The translations under genes were made by a program, and so were the position numbers. Below, piece by piece: positions 26,198 to 33,311 of a stretch of 64,000 nucleotides of DNA (its first letter is position 1; every line of letters begins with the position of its first letter). The notes below the pieces were generated by a model that saw only the letters and a program-made list of their open reading frames with translations, was not told the origin of the DNA and did not search any database. This stretch comes from CALLPQ01 sp964392325 (GTDB lineage Bacteria; Pseudomonadota; Alphaproteobacteria; Caulobacterales; Parvularculaceae). The DNA is taken from contig CAYMPJ010000012.1 of assembly GCA_964392325.1 (NCBI GenBank), positions 1 to 64,000 of the forward strand. Reading direction: 5' to 3'.

Positions 26198-26630
26198 CGC
26201 GCGCAAGCCTTAACCACGAAGAAGTTCCCTTATGACGATGATCAATCGCGAACTCCAGATTCCGTATCTGATGCCCTTCCTTCATTTTACCAGCGCCACT
26301 CCATGCCTCTACCCAAACGCAGCGCATTTCGGGCTTAACTTCACACATGCCGTTCTCGCGAACACCGCCACATGGACCGTTGCGGATTGTCTTTGGACAA
26401 TTCATCGGACAAGACATACCGGTTTTTGATAAGGCGCAGTTTCCGCACATTTGGCAATCGAATAACAGGCCTTTTACACCGGCTTCGGCGGCTGTTATGG
26501 GCCCATCAAGTTTAGTACCTGCAATCTTCGTAACGCCGCGTAGTAAAGCGAGTATTGGTTTTTCTGTCGCATGGTAAATGCGTTCCATAAAACGCGCATG
26601 ACGGCTTGACCATAATCTAACTTGATACAT
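26190..26630 (-). CDS. MetV-like cysteine-rich MTHFR partner protein
   Basis: A 146-residue protein of the MTHFR C-terminal domain family (MetV type). The Cys pattern is dense: Cys59, 62, 65, 74, 78, 87, 96 and 104, within FDCQMCGNCALSKTG, SCPMNCPK and RNGPCGG, suggesting iron-sulfur or zinc binding. In acetogens MetV partners MetF and links it to an electron carrier. I chose the ATG at 26630 because AGGAAGG lies six bases before it; a GTG ten codons upstream is less likely. The start overlaps the DUF1638 stop by 14 bp and the stop overlaps metF by 8 bp, implying coupled translation and a stoichiometric complex. Confidence 0.88.
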   Translation of the reverse strand: MYQVRLWSSRHARFMERIYHATEKPILALLRGVTKIAGTKLDGPITAAEAGVKGLLFDCQMCGNCALSKTGMSCPMNCPKTIRNGPCGGVRENGMCEVKPEMRCVWVEAWSGAGKMKEGHQIRNLEFAIDHRHKGTSSWLRLARDE

Positions 26631-27264
26631 GAGACGCCTTCCTATCAACCCCATGGTCACGTGTAAATTTATTCAAGATCCCATCTTCCAAGCCACCATA
26701 AGCGGTGTGAATAGTCACAAACTCAAGACCCAGCCGTTCTGCGGCGATCTCGGCGCGTCTGATCAAGTCAGCATCTTTAATCTGCGAAAGATAAACAAGC
26801 TTGGTGTAATGCTGGAAATAGGCATCACGCAAATGCGGGAATCGATCCAGCCCGAGCCCGGAGATTATGAGCCTATCAAAATTCTTAACCAGATAATCAG
26901 TTAGAAAAAAGCTACCTAGGTCTTTTTCCATAAGCTCTTCAAAAAGATGATTTCCTGCAAAAAATTCATAGCAATGTGCGCCGGGTAACCGCGTAGCATT
27001 ATATTTTTCTAAAACTCTATCCAGACCACCGCCAGTTCCACAATCGCCATAAGCCACGAGGATGGTTTCATAATCTGCAGCACATTCGCTTAATATTTTT
27101 TCGATACCCGGTGCAATTTTTTCAGGCGTGTTATGATATTCAGCTGGCAAACATTTAAGTTTTATCGCCTCAAGCCCGAATTGTTTTTGCAATGTGACTA
27201 TCTCACGTGCCAACGCACCACAAGCAATTATGAGACATTTCGGGTTAGAGGTTTGCGCCATCAT
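26617..27264 (-). CDS. DUF1638 family protein
   Basis: A 215-residue DUF1638 protein, function unknown. Visible conserved features are CLIIACGALAREI near the N-terminus, LVAYGDCGTGGGLDR in the middle, and GAHCYEFFAGNHLFEEL, a set of Cys, His and Asp residues that could bind a metal or corrinoid. DUF1638 genes recur beside corrinoid methyltransferase systems in methanogens and bacteria. Here it lies between the corrinoid protein gene (21 bp upstream) and the metV-like gene (14-bp overlap), so a role in the corrinoid cycle is likely (inference). GAAGG precedes the ATG at 27264. Confidence 0.85.
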   Translation of the reverse strand: MMAQTSNPKCLIIACGALAREIVTLQKQFGLEAIKLKCLPAEYHNTPEKIAPGIEKILSECAADYETILVAYGDCGTGGGLDRVLEKYNATRLPGAHCYEFFAGNHLFEELMEKDLGSFFLTDYLVKNFDRLIISGLGLDRFPHLRDAYFQHYTKLVYLSQIKDADLIRRAEIAAERLGLEFVTIHTAYGGLEDGILNKFTRDHGVDRKASHVSS

Positions 27265-27285
27265 TAGTGGCCTTCGCTTTTATTA

Positions 27286-27972
27286 TTAACTATTTTTGCC
27301 CATGATTGCCTTAGCTAATTCAGAGCTCATCGCCGCATCACGCCCATAGGTATGCGCACCTATGGCATCTGCAAATTCCTGATTCAGCGGCGCGCCGCCA
27401 ACCATAACCGGTATTTCCTTGAGCAATCCGCGTTTATCCATTTCCTCAATCACAACGCCCATATAGGGCATTGTCGTTGTTAAAAGAGCCGACATTCCGA
27501 TTATATCGGGCTTATGCTCATCAATTGCCTCAAGATAATTTTCAACCGGATTATTGATACCCAGATCAATGACATCAAAGCCAGCGCCTTCGAGCATCAT
27601 GCCGACCAGATTTTTACCAATATCGTGAATATCCCCTTTCACCGTTCCAATGACATATGTCCCTGTCGTGGCTTTTTCTTCGCTATTTGCCAGTATAGGG
27701 CGCAACAAAGCCATGCCCCCCTTCATCGCGTCCGCGCTTTGCAATACTTCGGGCACGAATAATATTCCGTCGCGAAAATCTATTCCAACAATCCGCATAC
27801 CCTCTACCAGCGCTTCATTAAGCACCATATTTGCTTCCCAGCCCCGCTCGAGCAAAATCTCGGTACCTTCTTTGACCTCTGCTGCCATGCCGTCATAAAG
27901 ATCGTCCTGCATCTGCGCGACAAGATCATCATCGTTTAAATCGCGTAAAATAACTTCTTCTTCATCACTCAT
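27286..27972 (-). CDS. Corrinoid-binding methyl carrier protein (MttC/MtbC-like)
   Basis: A 228-residue two-domain cobalamin protein: a helical cap domain (about residues 30-95) and a Rossmann B12-binding domain with the DxHxxG signature (Asp114, His116 and Gly119 in TVKGDIHDIGKNLV) and IGMSALLTTTMP. It carries the methyl group between the MttB-family enzyme and the methyl-THF transferase, and would be the target of the RamA-like activase. The first 30 residues are unusually acidic (about eleven Asp/Glu against one Arg). AAGGA lies eight bases before the ATG. It is the second gene of the nine-gene operon. Confidence 0.93.
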   Translation of the reverse strand: MSDEEEVILRDLNDDDLVAQMQDDLYDGMAAEVKEGTEILLERGWEANMVLNEALVEGMRIVGIDFRDGILFVPEVLQSADAMKGGMALLRPILANSEEKATTGTYVIGTVKGDIHDIGKNLVGMMLEGAGFDVIDLGINNPVENYLEAIDEHKPDIIGMSALLTTTMPYMGVVIEEMDKRGLLKEIPVMVGGAPLNQEFADAIGAHTYGRDAAMSSELAKAIMGKNS

Positions 27973-27993
27973 AACGCAAATCCTTCAATCAAA

Positions 27994-29694
27994 TTATGCT
28001 AACCCGACAATTTGTCCGTCTTTATCAAGGCCAATATTTAATGCAGATGGTTTTCTGGGCAGACCCGGCATAGTCATAATATCTCCGCACACCGCAACAA
28101 TAAACCCAGCCCCAGCTGATAATTTTGCTTCGCGCACTGCCAGAACATGACCCTCCGGGGCACCGCGAAGAGTAGGGTCCGAGGAAAAGCTATACTGTGT
28201 CTTGGCTATACATACCGGTAAGTGCCCATAGCCAAGGCTTTCAAATTCCTTCAGGCTGCGCGCCGCAGCGCCGCTTACAGATATATCGCTGGCTCTATAA
28301 AGTTCAGTCGCAACTGTTTTAATTTTATCAGCTAAAGGCATATCATCAGGATAAAGAAGTTTCACATCTGGTGATCCTTCATCCAATTGCTTTTTCACCA
28401 GTGAGGCAAGATCAACCGCACCCTCACCGCCTTCAGCCCAATGCTTTGAAACTGCAACCTTGACACCCAAACCGGCACACACATCATTGATCACTTCAAG
28501 CTCTTCTTGAGTATCAGCAATAAAATGGTTGAGAGCAACAATCGGCGTGACACCAAATTTTTTCAAATTTTCAATATGCCTTACAAGATTAACACTACCC
28601 GAACGCACAGCTTCCGGATTGGATACCATCAGCATATCTTTCTCGACACCGCCTTGCATTTTCATGGCCCGAATTGTGCACACCAACACAACCGCATCAG
28701 GGCGCAAACCAGAATGGCGACATTTAATATCGAGAAATTTCTCCGCACCCAAATCAGCTCCAAAGCCAGCTTCAGTCACCACAACATCGCACATAGAAAG
28801 CGCCGTGCTTGTCGCCATCACCGAATTACATCCATGAGCAATATTGGCAAACGGGCCCCCATGGATAAAAGCGGGATTATGTTCAATTGATTGAACAAGG
28901 TTGGGTTGCAAAGCATCTTTTAAAAGAACCGCCATCGCACCATCAGCGCCGATATCCCTTGCGGTAACGGGGGATTTATCACGTTTGCGCGCAACAATGA
29001 TATTACCGAGCCTTTTTTGCAAATCGGCAATGCCTGTGGCGAGACAGAAAATCGCCATGATTTCCGAGGCAACCGTAATGTCAAAACCTGTTTCACGTGG
29101 AACCCCATGAGCAGGCCCGCCCAAGCCTACAGTTATATTGCGCAATGCCCGGTCGTTCATATCCACAACTCTGCGCCACACAACCCGGCGGGGATCAATA
29201 TCCAGCTCATTTCCCCATTGCATGTGGTTATCAATCATCGCAGATAATAATGCGTGAGCGGATGTAATTGCGTGGAAGTCTCCATTGAAATGAAGATTTA
29301 TATCTTCCATGGGAATCACTTGCGCCCGCCCACCGCCAGCAGCCCCGCCCTTCATCCCGAAACAGGGACCAAGAGATGGTTCGCGCAAGCAGACCATGGA
29401 CTTCACACCGATTTTATTAAGTCCGTCATTAAGACCAACCGACGTTGTCGTTTTCCCTTCACCCGCTGGGGTCGGGGTGACCGCAGTGACAAGAACCAAT
29501 TTACCCTTTTTGTTCGAACTCGTTTTTTCAATATAATCGAGTGAGAGCTTGGCCTTGTGATGGCCATATGGAACCAATGCCTCTGCTGGTATGCCAAGGC
29601 GTTCCTCAGCAAGGGGCAAGATTGGTTTCATTGTTGCCGCGCGGGCGATTTCAATATCAGGCGCGCCGGGAGGAGGTAAATTATCATTGGCCAT
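27994..29694 (-). CDS. fhs: Formate-tetrahydrofolate ligase
   Basis: A 566-residue FTHFS with the ATP-binding segment TAVTPTPAGEGKTTT, then REPSLGPCFGMKGGAAGGG, DINLHFNGDFHAIT and the C-terminal GAGFIVAVCGDIMTMPGLP. It interconverts formyl-THF + ADP + phosphate with formate + THF + ATP; in an oxidative pathway it would conserve ATP (inference). I used the ATG at 29694; an in-frame ATG at 29724 would add ten residues and neither has a strong ribosome site. It is the first gene of the corrinoid operon, 21 bp before the corrinoid protein gene. Confidence 0.93.
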   Translation of the reverse strand: MANDNLPPPGAPDIEIARAATMKPILPLAEERLGIPAEALVPYGHHKAKLSLDYIEKTSSNKKGKLVLVTAVTPTPAGEGKTTTSVGLNDGLNKIGVKSMVCLREPSLGPCFGMKGGAAGGGRAQVIPMEDINLHFNGDFHAITSAHALLSAMIDNHMQWGNELDIDPRRVVWRRVVDMNDRALRNITVGLGGPAHGVPRETGFDITVASEIMAIFCLATGIADLQKRLGNIIVARKRDKSPVTARDIGADGAMAVLLKDALQPNLVQSIEHNPAFIHGGPFANIAHGCNSVMATSTALSMCDVVVTEAGFGADLGAEKFLDIKCRHSGLRPDAVVLVCTIRAMKMQGGVEKDMLMVSNPEAVRSGSVNLVRHIENLKKFGVTPIVALNHFIADTQEELEVINDVCAGLGVKVAVSKHWAEGGEGAVDLASLVKKQLDEGSPDVKLLYPDDMPLADKIKTVATELYRASDISVSGAAARSLKEFESLGYGHLPVCIAKTQYSFSSDPTLRGAPEGHVLAVREAKLSAGAGFIVAVCGDIMTMPGLPRKPSALNIGLDKDGQIVGLA

Positions 29695-29865
29695 ATTGAT
29701 TTTGCTTGTCCCTAAGGCAGGCATCCCTTTTTGTTTATGCTCGATTTCAACACTATGTGTTTGATTGTACTATAGTTCAAAACACCAATAGTAACATGAA
29801 TTTACAACAAAATTACACTCCCCAAAAATACGCGATTGCTTCAATACGACAAGAATTTGATGAAA

Positions 29866-29919
29866 ACCGCCATGCACAAAATGACCATTAATTACAGTAA
29901 TAGTTATATTCATGGCGGT
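29866..29919. repeat. 9-bp inverted repeat, candidate operator
   Basis: ACCGCCATG at 29866-29874 and its exact complement CATGGCGGT at 29911-29919 are separated by 36 bp of AT-rich sequence. The centres lie 45 bp apart, close to four helical turns, so the arms could be paired protein sites or a hairpin. It sits midway between fhs and the regulator gene. Confidence 0.45.
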
Positions 29920-30027
29920 GAATATCTGCGCTTGGCCCAAAATTTTTAAACTGCAACGACAAATAAGGACATGAGCCATATTGGGACAGAATTACCCGTC
30001 GCTTCTACGCCTATAAATCGATTTACC

Positions 30028-30060
30028 GGCCCAGAAAGTCTAGTTATCTTAGGCCCAGAA
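30028..30060 (+). repeat. Direct repeat GGCCCAGAA, candidate AraC-type site
   Basis: GGCCCAGAA occurs at 30028-30036 and 30052-30060, a 24-bp period, and the related GGCCCAAAA lies at 29934-29942. AraC/GlxA-family regulators usually bind direct repeats about two helical turns apart. The pair is 30-60 bp before the start of the GlxA-type gene, so autoregulation is possible. Confidence 0.4.
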
Positions 30061-30089
30061 TGTGGGCGATTCGATAGGGCACTGGCTAG

Positions 30090-31091
30090 ATGTTTGGACT
30101 GACTTCTCATGCGGCAAAACGGCAATCATCAACACAAAATGATGCCCCCATCAGAGTAGATTTTCTACTCATACCCAATTTCTCGATGATTGCCTTCACC
30201 TCCTCAATCGAGCCTTTACGCATCGCCAACAGGATAAGCGGTAAAACACTTTATGTATGGAATACAATTAGTCAGGATGGCGAGGGCGTCAAAGCGAGTA
30301 ATGGAGTGGCCGTCTCTGCTGATCGCTCTTTTGCAAATGAAATTGATACGGATATTGTCATCGTTTGCGCTGGCACCAACCCCGAGCGGCATCTTGATAA
30401 ATCGACCAACGCGGCCTTGCGCCGTTATGCCCGCGCCGGCCTTCCCCTTGGTAGTGTTTGTACCGGTACCCTCGCATTGGCGGAAGCGGGTTTGCTCGAT
30501 GGTTACCGCCTGACGATTCATTGGGAAAACATTGAAAGCTTTGTTGAGACATACCCCCATCTCAATGTGACCGCCACACTGTTCGAGCTTGATCGGGATC
30601 GTTTTACCTGCGCTGGCGGGACAGCAGCACTCGATATGATGCTCCATGCAATTAGCCTTGATCACGGAGAAACGCTGGCAGCAGATGTCGCGGATCTCCT
30701 GATCCATACAAACACCCGCCAACCCAGTGACCATCAGCGCATGCCCCTACAACATCGAACGGGGATTACAAATCCTAAACTTCTCGCTGCTATCGGGTAT
30801 ATGGAAGCCTACACAGAAAATCCGCTTGGGTTAGGCGAGTTAGCAGAATCGGTAAAAGTTTCTTTGCGTCAATTAGAGCGTTTGTTCCGCTCATCCCTTG
30901 ATACAACTCCCGCACGCTATTATCTCGAACTGCGCCTTCAGCGCTCGCGCAATTTAGTGAAAAACTCTTCTATGTCGATTATGCAAATCGCAGTTGCAAC
31001 CGGCTTTACCTCCGCTGCCCATTTCACCAAATCCTACCGCAGCTATTTTGGCCATACGCCCACTTCTGAAAGAAGCGCGGGTGAACGGTAA
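30090..31091 (+). CDS. GlxA/GbdR-family AraC transcriptional regulator
   Basis: A 333-residue regulator with an N-terminal DJ-1/PfpI-like domain (VDFLLIPNFSMIAFTSSIEPLRIANR, GSVCTGTLALAEAGLLDG, CAGGTAALDMML) and a C-terminal AraC helix-turn-helix pair (LGELAESVKVSLRQLERLFR; IMQIAVATGFTSAAHFTKSYRSYFG). This architecture is shared with GbdR, the glycine betaine/dimethylglycine-responsive activator of Pseudomonas. Divergence from the fhs-mttB operon makes it the probable regulator of that operon, and perhaps of the dimethylglycine and sarcosine genes (inference). Its stop faces the MFS gene with 18 bp between. Confidence 0.9.
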   Translation: MFGLTSHAAKRQSSTQNDAPIRVDFLLIPNFSMIAFTSSIEPLRIANRISGKTLYVWNTISQDGEGVKASNGVAVSADRSFANEIDTDIVIVCAGTNPERHLDKSTNAALRRYARAGLPLGSVCTGTLALAEAGLLDGYRLTIHWENIESFVETYPHLNVTATLFELDRDRFTCAGGTAALDMMLHAISLDHGETLAADVADLLIHTNTRQPSDHQRMPLQHRTGITNPKLLAAIGYMEAYTENPLGLGELAESVKVSLRQLERLFRSSLDTTPARYYLELRLQRSRNLVKNSSMSIMQIAVATGFTSAAHFTKSYRSYFGHTPTSERSAGER

Positions 31092-31109
31092 AATTTGCCA
31101 AGCAATTAC

Positions 31110-32396
31110 TCAAATCGCATATTCCTCCGCTGCCTCAACACCGTCATTACTACTGCGTGGATCCATTTCAAAAACGCCGGGAGAAGTTCTTGGCACAGCT
31201 ACATAATCCTCCTGGTCTTCAAGCGCGATAGAATCACGCCGCGTCAGGCGATACAACCCGAAGACCAGCAACGCGGAATGGATAAGCGCAGTGTAAGCAA
31301 ACATGGCCGAAGGAGAAATCAAGGTCATGAAATAAGGCGCAATGGCCGGGCCGATGATCGAACCAATACCATATAATAATAACAAACCGCCACTCACCGC
31401 CACAAACTCATCAGCTTGCGCATAATCATTCGCATGCGCCGCACTCAACCCAAAAAGCGGCATTGCGAACAATCCATAAAGTGCACCCCCCAATAATAGC
31501 ATTCCAATGGACTGGCTGCCAAACATCCATAAAAACATTCCCCCTCCTGCGCTGGCTCCCGCTACCATGATTAGTACCCAGCGACGATCTATCAGATCAG
31601 ATATATACCCAACCGGCCATTGCGCCAAAGCCCCTCCAACAATTGCAACCGACATGAACAAAGCCACCTCATTGACCCCATAACCAAGCTGTTTAACCAG
31701 AACCGGGGAAATTCCCCAAAAAGCACCATTAGCCAGCCCTACGGCTAAAGCACCCATCACTGCAAATGGAGAAACACGGATTAATTTTCGCAGATTTAAT
31801 GCTGTTTTGCTAATTGGTTCTGGTGCAATTGATTTGGTAAGTGCAATCGGAACAATAGAAAGAGCGATAAGTACAGAGACCATTGAAAAAGGGATAAAGG
31901 TCTCCGGGCTCGACAGTGTTAACATAAACTGACCCGAGGTTACCGCCACCAGATCAACAATTCTATAAACCGATAGGACTTTGCCCCGTTGTTCATTATC
32001 TGACTTTTCATTAATCCAGCTCTCGACGATCATATAAAGACCAGAAAAACAAAACCCGGCCACGACTCGTAACAATAGCCAGACATATTCATTGAGCGAG
32101 ATCGCATGGATCAGGGAGACGGCAGCTGCTGTCGCGGCCAAAGCGCCAAATGCTCGGATATGGCCCACCCGAGCCACGAAATAAGGTGCAACAAAACATC
32201 CGGCAACAAAGCCGATATAGTAACCCGATAATAACAGACCAATAAAAGCTAGGGAAAAGCCTTCAACCTGGGCACGCACAGCAACCAATGTCGATAATAA
32301 CCCGCCTCCGGCAAGCAAAATTGCCACCGACAATAGAAGTGCACCAATAGAGGAAAGAATAACGATCACTTCGAAACCCAAAAAAGAGAGACGCAA
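31110..32396 (-). CDS. MFS transporter (YcaD-like)
   Basis: A 428-residue major facilitator with twelve predicted helices and the family loop after helix 2 (APYFVARVGHIRAFG) and the GRVL-type loop NEQRGKVLSVYRIVDLVA. It resembles the YcaD group of uncharacterised transporters. The soluble C-terminal tail is acidic. It follows fdhD by about 85 bp in the same direction, inside the one-carbon island, so uptake of a methylated amine or export of a product is conceivable; the substrate is unknown. The start is uncertain: a TTG at 32396 or a GTG at 32369, neither with a good ribosome site. Confidence 0.85.
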   Translation of the reverse strand: MRLSFLGFEVIVILSSIGALLLSVAILLAGGGLLSTLVAVRAQVEGFSLAFIGLLLSGYYIGFVAGCFVAPYFVARVGHIRAFGALAATAAAVSLIHAISLNEYVWLLLRVVAGFCFSGLYMIVESWINEKSDNEQRGKVLSVYRIVDLVAVTSGQFMLTLSSPETFIPFSMVSVLIALSIVPIALTKSIAPEPISKTALNLRKLIRVSPFAVMGALAVGLANGAFWGISPVLVKQLGYGVNEVALFMSVAIVGGALAQWPVGYISDLIDRRWVLIMVAGASAGGGMFLWMFGSQSIGMLLLGGALYGLFAMPLFGLSAAHANDYAQADEFVAVSGGLLLLYGIGSIIGPAIAPYFMTLISPSAMFAYTALIHSALLVFGLYRLTRRDSIALEDQEDYVAVPRTSPGVFEMDPRSSNDGVEAAEEYAI

Positions 32397-32481
32397 AATT
32401 TGCTCAAAATCGCGCTACCATGAAACTACGCGCTGAGCCATCAAAAAACGAAAATGATGTTCTATTTTCGTCCGTTTGGAT

Positions 32482-33309
32482 TTAACTGATCATCTCGACA
32501 GCACCATTCGATGATTTCGCATAGAGCGTAAGACCAGCCTGATTTGCTTTTTGCAAGGCAAAATCTGTGGGCGCAGAAATACTCACTATCGCCGTAACCC
32601 CCCTCCGAGCGGCTTTTTCAACCAATTCATAAGAACACCGGCTTGAAAGCAAAACAAATCCATCCTCGATTTTTATATCGTCTAGAGCCAGAGCACCCAA
32701 TAATTTGTCAAGCGCATTATGACGGCCAACATCCTCGCGCACCATCATGATTGCCCCATCTTTTTTTACCCATGCTGCCCCATGCACGCTGCGCGTTTTT
32801 TGATTGAGCTTTTGCACAGAACGAAAATCATTCATCGCACGGCTGATCGCTTCTGGTGCTATTTTAACTTTTTCTTTCGTTACAAGAGGCAAGGGCATAA
32901 ACAAGCTATCGGCATTTTCCAATCCACAAAGCCCACACCCACTATTACCCGCAAGATTACGCCGACGCTGAACCACATCAAAGCGCTCTAGCGCCGCCTC
33001 ACCAAGACGAAAGCGTAAATCAATGCCCTGATCGCTATAGACAATGTCCAAGTTTACGATATCGGCAAGATTGTTGATCAACCCTTCTGTCAGAGAAAAG
33101 CCGGTTGCGTAATCAACAATATTATCCGGGGTTGCAAGCAATACCGCATAGTTACGACGATTATAGACAAAAGCAACCGGGGTTTCAGTTGGCACAAACC
33201 AGTGACTCTCTACGCGAGTGTCGACTTTTATGTCAGCTTTATGGACTTCAGAAATGCCAGCCCGTTTACTGGTTTGAGGAGGCTTGCCAATAATATTGAC
33301 CGGGAACAT
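32482..33309 (-). CDS. fdhD: Formate dehydrogenase accessory sulfurtransferase FdhD
   Basis: A 275-residue FdhD/FdsC-type protein. The CxxC sulfur-transfer motif is Cys125/Cys128 in GNSGCGLCG, with DVGRHNALDKLLG and LLSSRCSYELVEKAARRGV further on. It passes sulfur from a desulfurase to the molybdenum cofactor of formate dehydrogenase, which is required for activity. It starts two bases after the fdsA stop, so the two genes are tightly coupled. Confidence 0.93.
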   Translation of the reverse strand: MFPVNIIGKPPQTSKRAGISEVHKADIKVDTRVESHWFVPTETPVAFVYNRRNYAVLLATPDNIVDYATGFSLTEGLINNLADIVNLDIVYSDQGIDLRFRLGEAALERFDVVQRRRNLAGNSGCGLCGLENADSLFMPLPLVTKEKVKIAPEAISRAMNDFRSVQKLNQKTRSVHGAAWVKKDGAIMMVREDVGRHNALDKLLGALALDDIKIEDGFVLLSSRCSYELVEKAARRGVTAIVSISAPTDFALQKANQAGLTLYAKSSNGAVEMIS

Positions 33310-33311
33310 TA

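Larger units (their letters stand above)
29725..30089. promoter_or_regulatory. Divergent regulatory region, fhs operon / GlxA-type regulator
   Basis: This 365-bp space lies between the first gene of the nine-gene operon and the divergent AraC-type regulator gene, so it should hold promoters for both. It contains a 9-bp perfect inverted repeat and a GGCCCAGAA direct repeat, listed separately. No small gene or riboswitch was recognised; in particular I see no cobalamin riboswitch. Confidence 0.6.

Noticed and set aside
29725..30089. Cobalamin riboswitch upstream of the corrinoid operon
   Set aside because: Looked for a B12-box-like conserved segment and saw none; control is more likely through the GlxA-type regulator.
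30216..30734. Long antisense open frame inside the GlxA-type regulator gene
   Set aside because: It lies opposite a gene with clear domains, has no ribosome site and no recognisable protein features. The same applies to 21356-21886 opposite mttB and 24316-24783 opposite the methyl-THF methyltransferase gene.
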